Positions 49,427 to 59,668 of a stretch of 64,000 nucleotides of DNA are shown here, in pieces. The notes under the pieces are model-generated. The model saw only the letters and a list, made by a program, of their open reading frames with translations, ran no database searches and had not been told where the DNA came from. The position numbers were made by a program, and so were the translations under genes. Positions within the stretch are counted from its first letter, which is position 1; each line of letters begins with the position of its first letter. Origin of the DNA: Pholiota molesta (lineage: Eukaryota; Basidiomycota; Agaricomycetes; Agaricales; Strophariaceae); assembly GCA_014925825.1 (NCBI GenBank), contig JACGCK010000044.1, forward strand, positions 186,001 through 250,000, written 5' to 3'.

Positions 49427-50664
49427 ATGCCCAAAAGCGCTCGCAAAAAGGGTACATCGACCGCAAAGAAAGCCGCAGCGCACGCCCGGCCCCAACGCCA
49501 ATCCCCAGCCCAAAAACCCACTATCAAAACCGAAGCCGCAACCGACGCATCTCCATCTGAGGAACCCATTCTCCCACCCTCTCCCCACACGTAGCTGAAC
49601 CCCTCTCCCACCCTTAGGTTCTGGCACGCACCTACCAGCCCATCCACCCCGCGCACTTCGATGAGCTCGCGGCGATCTGGGCGCGCGACCCGCGCGTGCC
49701 CTCGGTGAAGTCGCGCCGCGCGTGGGCGCTCGCGCGCGCGCTCGACCCCGCGAGCGTGCACCGCTGGTGGTACCGCCGGCGCGCGGCGCACGAGAAAATG
49801 CTCAGGGTGCGCCTCCCGCTGGACGCGTACGAGCTGGACGTGGGCGTGCCGCCGGTGATTGTGTTCAAAGTTGAGGACGACGACGAGAAGGTCGGGGACG
49901 TGGAACCGCTTTCGGAGCCTGTTTCTGCTGATACGTGTGTGGACGCTGCTGCTTCTGGCCTATCAGATAATACGCTCGGCTCTGGGATGGATTCGAAATC
50001 TGCGCATATACTTGGGAAGGACATAAAAAACGGCGCATATACTCACCTTCCATCGTCTCCAACCCTCCGCTTCTCGTCTCTGCTCCCTTCGTCACCTCAG
50101 AGCAGCCCTTACCGCCGCCGAATGAGCTCTTTCCCTCCCAGCTCCCCGCCTCCGCCCTCATCGCCGCTCCCTGCTCCCTGCTCCCTGTTCCTGCCTGCAT
50201 CCGAATCGTGCTATGACTCTGGGTCCGCTTGCCTTTGGCTGGATGTTGTCGATCTGGAAAGAGGTAACCTTCCTCCCTATCTGCACCCCCCTCCTCCTTT
50301 GAATCGCATCTGAGCGCGCATATATCTAACCCTCCTTCCCACTCATGCCCGCTTCTCCCCCGATATAGCTCTACCTCTGCGCCCGGAACATCATACGGAT
50401 CTGGATCTAAAGCAGCCCCTCTCCTGCGCCTCGGCGCCCGTCGTTCCGCTGCCGCGTTTCTTCTGCGGCTCCTTCGCGGAGTGCTATGATCTGGTTGACG
50501 CTGCGGACGCGGACGGGCGATACGCACCGGATCTGGAGGTGTTGCGTGGGTGCGAGGAAGCGGCGCCGTGGTGTCTTGCGGGCATGCGCATCGCCTACGA
50601 TGGATCGCTGGTCGGGCTTTGTTCGTGGTGTGCCGTTGAGATGTTGACGCCGAGCGCTGGGTGA
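49427..50664 (+). CDS. Homeodomain-like protein (5' structure unresolved)
   Basis: Probable DNA-binding regulator. An exon after the acceptor at about 49617 reads YQPIHPAHFDELAAIWARDP, PSVKSRRAWALARALDPASV and HRWWYRRR, matching homeodomain helices 1-3 with a W-W-x-R-R-R recognition end instead of the usual W-F-x-N-R-R. It continues with an acidic part and a Ser/Pro-rich tail to a donor at about 50263. A last exon from about 50369 (LPLRPEHHTDLDLKQ ... LCSWCAVEMLTPSAG) ends at TGA 50662-50664. A Lys/Ala-rich first exon (ATG 49427, MPKSARKKGTSTAKKAA) lies just upstream, but no donor joins it in phase to the homeobox exon, so the start is uncertain. Confidence 0.55.
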
Positions 50665-51327
50665 TTGTATGCGGTATCGGACGCTGGTTTGCTATGGATC
50701 TGCTTCTGGTGACGTGTTGCGTATGACGTTGCTGTATTTCGCTGCTTGTCGATTGCTCCTTTGGACGGGCTGTTACTGGGTGTGGTATTCTCGCGTTTTT
50801 CGGTGGAGTCGCTCTTGATTTTCTCTGCCGCTCGAGCATTCTGGACCATCCTGCTTCCAAAGTATCTTTGAATAAATCGCCTTCGATGAATGTCTACATC
50901 CGACGCGCAGAGACGCGTGCCGATCCCCCTTGTGCTTCGGTCCCCGCCAACCAGCTTCGGCTCTTTTCTGCGGCTCTTCCGAGGAGTACTACTACTATGG
51001 CATTGGCGCTGCGGAAGGGCAACAAGCACCTGATCAAGATGTGCTTTGTGCGTGTGGGGCGCAGATAAGTGGGTAGTCCTACCGTGTATACTTAGCGTGC
51101 TTTTTCTGCATTGCCACTCCAGCGCTCACGACGCGTTCACGACCATCCCGCCTCTAAAGTATCTTTGCATAAATTGCATTCTAATTTATCGTACATACAT
51201 AACATAAATGGGCATTTCGTATATACATATGGCCGGGGGCTGTCGTAATGGAGTGGAGCATAGAGAATGAAAAAGAACAAATGTCTGTGGACTACAATCT
51301 TCGATGAAAAGAAAAATACATTCCATT
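50665..51327. other. Intergenic between convergent genes
   Basis: Two partly similar passages (TCC AAAGTATCTTTG-AATAAAT-CGC near 50858 and CTAAAGTATCTTTGCATAAATTGC near 51155) suggest a small duplication of a 3' flank. Otherwise nothing seen. Confidence 0.45.
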
Positions 51328-52710
51328 CTACTCAGCGCCTCTGCGCCGGATCACATACTTCCCGGATGACTCTCCCCCTTTCGAGTCGGTGCTCTGTGGC
51401 ATGTAAATCCAATCCTGTGCGGTCTGCTTGGACAGCAGAAGCGCCTCTCTCACCAGCTCGGAGTCCAGGTCCGCGGGCAGCTCCCAGTCCGGCTTCACGA
51501 CGTGCGCGAAGCCCGAGAACGACGCCGAGCGCCGGCGCGTGGCCCTGTGCTCGACCGCGCGCTCGCTGGAAGTACGCAGCGTGGTCTCCGTGGGGCTCGC
51601 TTTCGGGGCGCGAGCCAGGAGGCTGAGCGCTCTGCTCTTCTTGACGAGCACCTTTTTCTCCTTCGTGGCGGTAGAGGCGACGGAGGGCCGGAGGGACTGC
51701 GCGCTCGTTGGGCGCGCCGGCGAGGCGCGGTGGCGGCTGAACAGGGACGTGGCGGCGGGCCTCGGGGTCTCCGGACGTGGCTGCGGGGCGGGGGCGGCGA
51801 AGGCCGTGACTGGCGTGGACTCGGGGGCGGTCGCGTGCTGCACGTTGCGGAACCCGAACTTTTTCTGGATGAATTTGTACACCGCGTTCGGGCGTTTGGG
51901 GAGAGGCGCCGCGGCTTCGTCGCCGACGTCGTCGTTGTCAAATACAATCGCGTTGCCACCTTCGCCGTCAGGTACAGGCGCCGCGGTGTCAGTGGCGAGG
52001 CAATGTGCGTTGTTGATGTGGGTGGCTTCCTTCAAATCCATAACGCGGCGTGTGCGCCTCAGGCTCACGGCGCGGAGCGAGCTTGTACGCTTCGCAGGGC
52101 GGATTGGCGCAAACGTCACGGTGCTGTTGGGCCTACTAGCAGAGTTTCCTGAAGCGCTGGCGCTTTCTGCCCTGTCGAGATTGATGGGAGACGGCACCGA
52201 AGGCGATGGAGCAGTCGAAGGCCGCTGCTGCTCCAGCTGGGCGACAAGTCTCTTGAGCCCATTGCGAGCCCTTCGGGCATCTTGCATGTAAACAATTTCA
52301 TCCTCGTCGTCGCTCTCTAGCGTATACCCAGGCGGCGGGCCAGTGGTCTCTTGATACTGCCACTCCACCCGTGCATCAACGACTCCGGAGTACGCGTGAG
52401 CAGTGGCAGAATCTGAAGCCACCGACGGCGCGCTATCCATCCCCGCGAAGGACGCAAAATTCCAGGTCGTTCGCGGGGGCAGGATCTCGGTGAAGTCGCC
52501 GTCGGGGTGGAAGGCCATGTTAACGCATTCCTGGGAGTTTGCGGGAGAGGTGGCACGGCTCCGCACGTAGACGCCCGTAAGGGAGACGGACGACGACGCG
52601 GCTTGTGCGCGAAGATCGTCGAGAGAGGATCGAGACAATTTTGTGACGAGCCGAGAGGAGTCGATGGGCTCTGTGATATGGGCTGGGAAGGTGAAGGTGG
52701 ATGTCGCCAT
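51328..52710 (-). CDS. Hypothetical 460-residue Ser/Ala/Arg-rich protein
   Basis: Not recognised. A single uninterrupted frame, start 52710 (MATSTFTFPAHITEPIDSSR), stop 51328-51330, GC3-biased. The N-terminal 150 residues are moderately ordered (VNMAFHPDGDFTEILPPRTT, PPGYTLESDDEDEIVYMQDA). Then come a helix RRARNGLKRLVAQLEQQRPS, long basic, disordered Ser/Pro stretches, a short conserved-looking island PKRPNAVYKFIQKKFGFRNV, and an ordered end VKPDWELPADLDSELVREAL with LLLSKQTAQDWIYMP. No membrane span. The ordered C-terminal island is the best handle for a profile search. The 287-codon antisense frame at 51428-52291 is a GC artefact. Confidence 0.7.
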   Translation of the reverse strand: MATSTFTFPAHITEPIDSSRLVTKLSRSSLDDLRAQAASSSVSLTGVYVRSRATSPANSQECVNMAFHPDGDFTEILPPRTTWNFASFAGMDSAPSVASDSATAHAYSGVVDARVEWQYQETTGPPPGYTLESDDEDEIVYMQDARRARNGLKRLVAQLEQQRPSTAPSPSVPSPINLDRAESASASGNSASRPNSTVTFAPIRPAKRTSSLRAVSLRRTRRVMDLKEATHINNAHCLATDTAAPVPDGEGGNAIVFDNDDVGDEAAAPLPKRPNAVYKFIQKKFGFRNVQHATAPESTPVTAFAAPAPQPRPETPRPAATSLFSRHRASPARPTSAQSLRPSVASTATKEKKVLVKKSRALSLLARAPKASPTETTLRTSSERAVEHRATRRRSASFSGFAHVVKPDWELPADLDSELVREALLLSKQTAQDWIYMPQSTDSKGGESSGKYVIRRRGAE

Positions 52711-53961
52711 TACAAGGAGGGGTATCGCTGAGGATGGGGGTGATAAGTGGCAACGCGAAGAACTGGAGGAGTAGACGCGTTATAGCCTGCGTTTTATGTG
52801 GCCTTCAGTTGATGTTTGTATTTGTATTCGTAAAATGTGGCCCACTTGACAATAAGAAATGAGATGGTGCTTTGATTCGATTGCTTGATTTGCTTTGCTT
52901 CGGAGTCGATTGCTTTATTGGATGCCATGTCAATGCCACTGTCTTTCATGGCATTCTTCAAGCACTCTTCTGTTCGTCATGCATCCTACATTCTAAGAAT
53001 ATCCGCAAGTCAATTCGCCTCCAAAAAGGCATGAATTTTTCGAATGGTTTCATGAATTACCTGCATGGTTCAGTTAGTCGGTGGATGCACTGTTGCTCTG
53101 GACGGCTTGCACGATTTACCCACGCCACACAACCACATACACCGTAGATACTGCGCTGCAGCAGGACCCCCGATGATACCGTGGTAGGTCGGATACAAAA
53201 CATCCAAATTTTCGGCCGCCTTGGGTGGTCAAAATTTCGCCAAATTGGGGCAGATCTTGGGTGTTTTCGAGGTCCGACATAAAAAATTTGGCTCATATGG
53301 GTGTTTTTTTGTAGATCCACAGGCTCATATTGGTATCGACCTTGTCAATGACAGCTGCTGCATATTTTGTCTTGCGGGATGGGTCTCTAGAAAGCTGTGA
53401 TATATGTTTGCTCAATGTGAATGTCACGAGTCCTATTACTTACGTTGCTATTCCGAGTACGAGTCCTATTTATAGGAATCGTTCTTTTAAAGTGAGCTTT
53501 CCCCCGTGGAAATTGTGACATCGCGGGAATCGCTTTTTTTGGGTAGGTTCAGCACGTGAGTCAATGCTCGGACGTCGCGCGTGCGGCGTTCAAAGGCTCT
53601 TCAAAAGTTCCATCCTGCCCACCACCACCGCCGTCGCCTCGCTCCTTCCCACCACCCTCGCTACCTCTCCTACTACCGACACCGCGTTGTGTTGCATGCG
53701 CAACGTAGATGCCGATACAGAAGAATACGCGGCCAAATAATCGCGAGCCCACGCACCGAGCGAGGTGAGTAGCCGCCCGCCCGTTCGCGCCGCTAACGAC
53801 ACGACAACGTACAGGCATTCGGCAGCGAGGTGGCCCATACCGCGGTATGCCCAAAGGCGGCCATGCCGGCTGGTTGCGCACTCCACCCCGCGCACGACGA
53901 CAACAACGGCGAATGCCATGTCAGCACGGCTACGAGGTAAGTACATAGATACCCCGCTCCG
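52711..53961. other. 1.2 kb spacer, no supported gene
   Basis: 53160-53330 holds phrases (CAAAATTT, AAATTTTCGGCC, AAAAAATTTGGC) of AT/GC mixed repeats. 53580-53940 has two open pieces with a GT-AG pair (donor 53764, acceptor about 53814) but no recognisable product. Confidence 0.4.
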
Positions 53962-54060
53962 TAGTCTCGGTGCCAGCCACTCTTAACGGTTCGAATTTGG
54001 CCCTCTCACTGGGTCCCATACGAATTGGGACGGTCCAGGGAGAGGCTGGCACTGAGACTA
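53962..54060. repeat. 99-base inverted repeat (tiny MITE-like element)
   Basis: TAGTCTCGGTGCCAGCC at 53962-53978 pairs with GGCTGGCACTGAGACTA at 54044-54060 (16 of 17). It begins with TAGT like the larger hAT-like element in this window, but no target duplication is visible. It abuts the NACHT fragment D, whose 5' side is missing. Confidence 0.6.
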
Positions 54061-54210
54061 ATATGCCATGCATGAGGGCTGGGATCCAATAATGCAAATG
54101 CAGATCGATGACGGATGGTTTTGCCTCATGCATGACATACTCGAAAAAGCTTCGACAGACTGCGACTTGGCCAATTCTCTGCGCGAGCGCGCCGTTCGGT
54201 ACAGAGCGGG
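54061..54210 (+). pseudogene. Fragment D of the NACHT NTPase gene
   Basis: MHEGWDPIMQMQID, DILEKASTDCDLANSL and RERAVRYR correspond to the exon after the NTPase core in copies A-C (REGWDPTMR..., LENASTDWDLANYLRERAVQ). Only about 150 bases remain, and similarity ends after GTACAGAG. A relic of a fourth copy. Confidence 0.75.
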
Positions 54211-54814
54211 GCGAGTGTCAGCTGATGACGCGTTTGCCGCTTTTCTTTGGTCTCTGTATCCTTTCGCTTCCATGATCACATCCCACGTCGCCCTGAGCTT
54301 CTTGCGAACAATCGCCCATTGTCTGACTGGATCATGCAACGTGCGAACAGACCGGGCTGATGCCTAGGTAGCCTCTGTCATCTAGCTTGCATTGCTCGTT
54401 TCTGCGAGATAGGGATCAGAGGATGTTGGGGAATCCGAGCACGTCGATATGATTTATGTGATATGAAGGTATGTCTTTTGCTGTATTTTTTGTCTTTTCT
54501 CCGCTCATTCATACATAGCAGTCATTGTGGCAGCGGCTCAGAATGCGAATGCATGTTTTTCAGAAAGCAGAACATAATGTGCTGGGGAGGCCGATAGGGG
54601 GTCGAAAGCGACGTGGTGTGAACGTGGACAGTGGTAGAGCTGGCGAATCAAGATGGCGTGTTCATGATTCGGGGATGCGCGCTTGAGATGGCGCCTTTAC
54701 TCGAGCTTATAAGATGTGGTTTAGATGAGTTTGATTCAATTCGAATAAACCTTGTTATTTTATACGGAATAAAATTATGAAAGTCGACTTTAACATCGCA
54801 CCAAGCTTGAGCGA
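54211..54814. other. Non-coding spacer
   Basis: No recognised feature. Confidence 0.4.
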
Positions 54815-55075
54815 CCGAGGAGAACCGCGATTCTCAGGGATGTATCTGAGTCTCCAATTCGTTTCGAGAAAGCAGATCTGCGAGAGCCGCTTGAAACGAA
54901 AGTCAAGTTTAATTCCGTCACAGTACGCCAGATATGCTGAGAGTCAGCGCGTCAGATAGATCCGCGCATGAACTGCGTAGTATGTACACATAGCGATAAT
55001 CGACATTGGCAGAGGCGGCGCTGATTTTTGTTTTGTTCGGTCGCGATGAGCCTTGCGCACAGAAGACTCACGAAG
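54815..55075 (-). repeat. Dispersed repeat family, partial copy 4
   Basis: Inverse of about 14960-15210: CACAGTACGCCAGATATGCTGA, TAGCGATAATCGACATTGGC, AGAGGCGGCG and TCGGTCGCGATGAGCCTTGCG match the complement of copy 1. Confidence 0.75.
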
Positions 55076-55899
55076 GGTTAAGCCGGAGGAATCGATAGCG
55101 AGAAGTACCTCAAACGCTCGTGCGTGTAAAAAAATCGGTTACCGCGGGCGAGAACAGTAGACAGAGCCGTGCAGGTTGTCGTAGGATGTGGGAAAAGCGA
55201 TATCTTGCGGGATGGAAAAGCGATGCCGCCTGAAGTTGTGGACAGGTTGTGGATATGCACTGGAATCGGCGTACGTTTTCCCCTCACGTTCGTCTTTCCT
55301 CGCTCATAGTTATTAATATTCCAATCCCATGTCATTCATATGCTCGCTTAGTGCGTACCTATTCTTCCTAATAGCCAGCCCCTCTTTTCGATTCTCGTGA
55401 GCGACCTTCGCTATAGGCTACTCCGCCAAAGAGTCCCCGTTTCTTTTTCGGACGTTCTGCTCTCATGATTAGTGTCATAGTGATGCTCGCCACTGCAGGA
55501 TCGCGATATCTTCCTCCCTTAAAATGCTTCGTTCGCGTCAACTTACCAGGCTACCTGGTTCCGCATCCCACTAACTTTGTTACTCATGGGATCGAAATGA
55601 ATGCATCACATCACATTTATCTTCCATTATATGGGCGCTTGTACTTCAATCGTTCCGCGATCATGAGGCAGACGGTTTCGCTTCCTGACACAGTGTATAT
55701 TTCTCTGTTTGTTCACGCTCCTCATGTCCTGTACTAGATTCTTCTGGTTCTCGATCACTGCTTGTTTCGGAGTGCATACCGAAATGAAATAGCTATGTAT
55801 GCTAAGACAGAACGGAAGCGCGTTTACATGGTGAGATTGCGGCTCTTTGCTGCGTGCGTTCCAACGGAACATGAACAACGCCAACGAGAATGTTGAACG
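55076..55899. other. Non-coding spacer
   Basis: No supported gene or repeat apart from the start of the duplicated flank. Confidence 0.4.
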
Positions 55900-56520
55900 T
55901 GGACAAGGGCCAGTCCATGTACCTTGAATGGCTCTTGAAACCAGAAATCTCATCAGCATGTGGCAAACACGACTGTGGCACGGCACAGTTATCGTCGATC
56001 GATGCAGCGTGTTACATCAACACATTGTCTTCCATTGAAACTCGTTTGATTGCACACCTGCACACCTCATTCACAGCTTTATCGGCGTTGTAGTGGCGTG
56101 TCTTCATTTGAAGGATGAGAAGTCATGGCGGGGACGAGTAAACGACACTTTGCACTGTGTGTTGAAGATATATTTAGAATTAAACGCTGGTAACGCATTG
56201 CACTTGCGCGGCATGCATGGCTATCGGCCTGTTTTAAATTCAAAACATATTGGATCATATCAATCATTGTTGCAACCCTGCGAAGGGTAGATCCAGCGCG
56301 AAATGGATCGACACACATCTTGTGTGTGATAAACTTAGGAATGGATATTCACTGCCTTGAAGCCGGCCATGAAATATGTGGCCTTTCATCGCGCGCTTGA
56401 CACGAACACCTGTGATACGAAATGATCTTTAACACATCCACTACTTTTACGTCTACAATAACAGATGGTTTGGGCACGCACAAAACAGCGCGACTATAAA
56501 AGTTGAACAGCCTTGCTCGT
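55900..56520 (+). repeat. Duplicated 5' flank of NACHT copy C
   Basis: Counterpart of 42010-42560; see there. Small indels separate the two. Confidence 0.75.
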
Positions 56521-56570
56521 GGCATAGTAAACAATTCCCCAATTTCTTCCTTCACCCTGCACGACGGAAC

Positions 56571-59286
56571 ATGGCCTCGTCGAATCTCAGCCAACAATTC
56601 TTTCAAGGCGCACGCAAGCTCACTATCGGTAGTGGAAATTTCACAAATGTGGGGGTAATTATAATGCTACCATACACCAAACCACAGCTGAGCGTCCTGG
56701 TAAGCAAGTCGCCAAAATGTTTCGATTACTTACTCAACCGATGTTCCATGTACTAATATAGGGCTAAAGCGACTGTTGGACAATATTGCTCCTGGCGCCT
56801 TTCACGACGCCGCTGAGCGCGGCGATCAGCCTGGATGCCACCCAAAGACCCGCATAGCCATTCGCGCCGAAATCATGGAATGGATCAAAGCACCCCCTGC
56901 GATGCGTAAACTGATTCTCTGGATGTATGGCCCGGCTGGCTCTGGAAAGACCGCCATCGCCCAAAGCATCGCGGAGGAGTGTGCACGACTCGGTGGCCTC
57001 GCTGCCTCGTTCTTTTTCTGGCGAACGGCCCCTGGGCGCGACGATGCCTCCCGCTTCGTTGCTACGATCGCATACCAACTCTCCCGATATATTCCTCAGA
57101 TGGAGGAACACCTCTTAACAGCGATTGAGCGTGACCCAATGATTTTTTACCTGTCACTTTCGACTCAGATGCGCGTGCTGGTGATCGACCCTCTGAAGCG
57201 TGCGGCTCCATCCTTGTCTACGCCCGTGTTCGCCATCGTGGACGGAATCGACGAATGTGGACCCAATGGACAATCCCAGGCTGAACTTGTACATCTCCTA
57301 GGATCTATCGCTTTGGAATTCCAACATCTCCCCATGATTTTTCTCATCGCCAGCCGTCCGGAGTACAAGATTCGGAAGGCATTCAATAACAACCTTTTGA
57401 AGCCCCTGGCAAAGGTCCTCGTACTTGATAACAATTACAAGCCGGATGAAGACATCAAGGCATATTTCGATTCCACATTTCGCGCCATTTATCAGGAGCA
57501 TTGCGATTTGGGCCGTCATTTCCCCTCGCCATGGCCAACTGCAGTCAATGTCCATTCCCTTGTATCCAAAGCATCTGGACAGTTTATCTTCGCCGCCACG
57601 GTCACAAGGTTTATCGATTCTCCTCGGCACAACCCTGCAGACCGGATGAACATTATCCTGCGCTTGTCGACTAGTGGAAATGACACACCATTCACACTGA
57701 TCGATCAGCTATATCGCGTCATTCTGGATTCCGTCGCTGATATCGAAATGGTTCTGCATATTTTGGCGTTTCTGTTGCTGGACACAAGCATCAACTTCTT
57801 GAATCAGGCTGAAGAGCTGCTAGATATCGAATTTCGAAGCACATTGCTCGATATGCATTCCCTTGTGTGTGTTCCACCACCCTCCGACACCAATGCTAAA
57901 TTGCCGACAGTCTATCATGCCTCATTTGAGGACTTCCTGATGGATCAATCACGATCGCGTCAGTACTATATTGGCAAAAATGAGGGCCATCTTCTCCTTA
58001 GTCGGTACTGGTTGAAGGCCATTGGAGGGTTTCCACATTTTAAAAACCTCATGCTGCATGATATGGTACGGCATTTTGGCTATCATGCCAAAGAATCATC
58101 TGGAAATGAAGATATAGCGAATGATCTGGCACAATTTGATCTGAGGGCGGTATTGAAAGAAATTTCCGACTTCAAAAACGATTTATATAACACAGATTGG
58201 GTGGGATTCCTTGACGATTCGAAGAATCTGGTCAGTCCTAACAATCTTAATTAACGCAAAGCACTAATATCCAGGCAGGTAGGATCCAATCGGCTTGATA
58301 TTTTTCTCCGATTGCAGAACGACTTTGACGTATTTCTGCTTGATCATATCGCCCTTTACCCTCCATCGCTCCGTACCCACATTCCTGCTCTACTGTGCCT
58401 TCTTTGTTGTGGTGATGGCCCTCGAATTGGTGACTTGTTCCGCATATTACTTCTGCGTGCAAGTAACTCAGCACGGGAGCACACCGAGTTCCTCAATCTG
58501 GATAACATGCTGTTGATTGACAATGACTCGAAGGCTTTCTATCGTTTTAAATATCAGATATGGGAGTCGTTGTTCCGAGACAAATCCAGGGCCGGAGAAT
58601 ACTTTGTAGATGGCAAGAGCTATGTGGCACTGGCCAAGGCAATAGTCAGTGTCGTCTATTCTAGGTATGCTGCCTTCATATACTGCATCATTGGGAGTTA
58701 ACTACTAATTCTCTTTTCAGGCCAGGAGAAAGGGACCATCAAATTAGGCTTGCAAGGAATGGACGCCAGCTATATGCCATGCGAGAGGGCTGGGATCCAA
58801 CAATGCGAATAAGCATCAGTGATTGCGCAAGGTTTGATGTCATAAACGAAGTACTCGAAAATGCTTCGACAGACTGGGACTTGGCCAATTATCTGCGCGA
58901 GCGCGCTGTTCAGTACAGAGATGACGTGCAACCCATTCCAGGAAGGATGAACATTGCAAACGCGTGCATCAAATATATTCAAGTAGGTGCTGCCCCTGAA
59001 ATCCCAAATTTCGACAGCTCGTTAACGAATATCTCGATTGGCATCTCTCTAGCGGTGTGGAGTCCCTTTCCTGGAACATTCGCACCAGCCAGATATGAAC
59101 AAATGTGCGATTTGCGACTGGCGCGATCCTCCTCGCATTTACCCACCTACTCCGCTCTCGAGTCTTGCTCGCGCATGCTCATGGAATTATCGATTCTCCC
59201 CTGCCATTCACTATCACTATCACTGTACCTTATCTTCTACACATATCGCGGAGATCCCTGTAAATTACTATCACTCAGTTCCATGA
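56571..59286 (+). pseudogene. NACHT/NPHP3-type P-loop NTPase, copy C (three lesions)
   Basis: Exon 1 (ATG 56571, MASSNLSQQFFQGARKLTIG) has five G where copy B has six (56650-56655), shifting the frame after NFTNVG. Exon 2 (about 56762 on) is open through the NTPase: GPAGSGKTAIAQSIAEE, AASFFFWRTAPGRDDASRF, FAIVDGIDECGP, FLIASRPEYKIR. It then meets TAA at 58252-58254, in place of GAA in copy B (NLDE versus NLN-stop), and continues in frame to YFVDGKSYVALAKAIVSVVY. After the next exon (RISISDCARFDVINEVLENA) the last exon runs HQPDMNKCAICDW and then jumps into 3' flank sequence, because about 300 bases coding the tail are deleted near 59128. The gene cannot make the full product. Confidence 0.8.
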
Positions 59287-59660
59287 CATTCGTCTTTTAT
59301 CATTATTTTTATTTACTCCGCGAATGCCCTCGAATTCGAGTCTTATATTTATTTATTTTCGCATCCACATACGGTTATATTTCATGCTCATTACATTCGT
59401 TGTAGCCTTATTAGTACGTACCACTACCAATTCCTAGCTAGCTGGAAAGCCCGCTCAACCCGTGGATCTCCCTTCTCATCTTCCACGGCGACGGCTTGAT
59501 CCTTAGCAGGCCCAAGTTGTTTCGGTAAGATGTGTTGCGCAGTCAGCGGCGAGCAGGGGACACGAGAACGCAGCGCGTGCGCGCGGAGAGTTGTCCATTC
59601 GGGCGGGGCGAAGAGACACCATGAGCGGGTGATGCAAGGTGTGGCGTGACATGGCGAAGG
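59287..59660 (+). repeat. Duplicated 3' flank of NACHT copy C, left of the insertion
   Basis: Matches the flanks of copies A and B (GAATGCCCTCGAATTCGAG, CCAATTCCTAGCT, GCCCGCTCAACC). It includes the convergent frame (minus, 59786-59424) ending AVAVEDEKGDPRVERAF and ARNW. Similarity resumes at 60877 after the inserted element. Confidence 0.7.
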
Positions 59661-59668
59661 AGAGGCGG
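59661..59668. repeat. Target site duplication AGAGGCGG (left)
   Basis: Identical to 60877-60884; present once at the empty sites in copies A and B. Confidence 0.85.

Noticed and set aside
49865..50860. 331-codon minus-strand frame
   Set aside because: Opposite the homeodomain-like gene, low-complexity Arg/Pro/Thr composition, no family signal.
51428..52291. 287-codon plus-strand frame
   Set aside because: Antisense shadow of the GC-rich minus-strand gene 51328-52710.
53581..53940. Two-exon small gene
   Set aside because: A GT-AG pair exists (53764/53814) but neither frame gives a recognisable or compositionally convincing protein.
53962..54060. Second complete hAT insertion
   Set aside because: Inverted ends are present but no 8-base duplication flanks them, so insertion is not shown.
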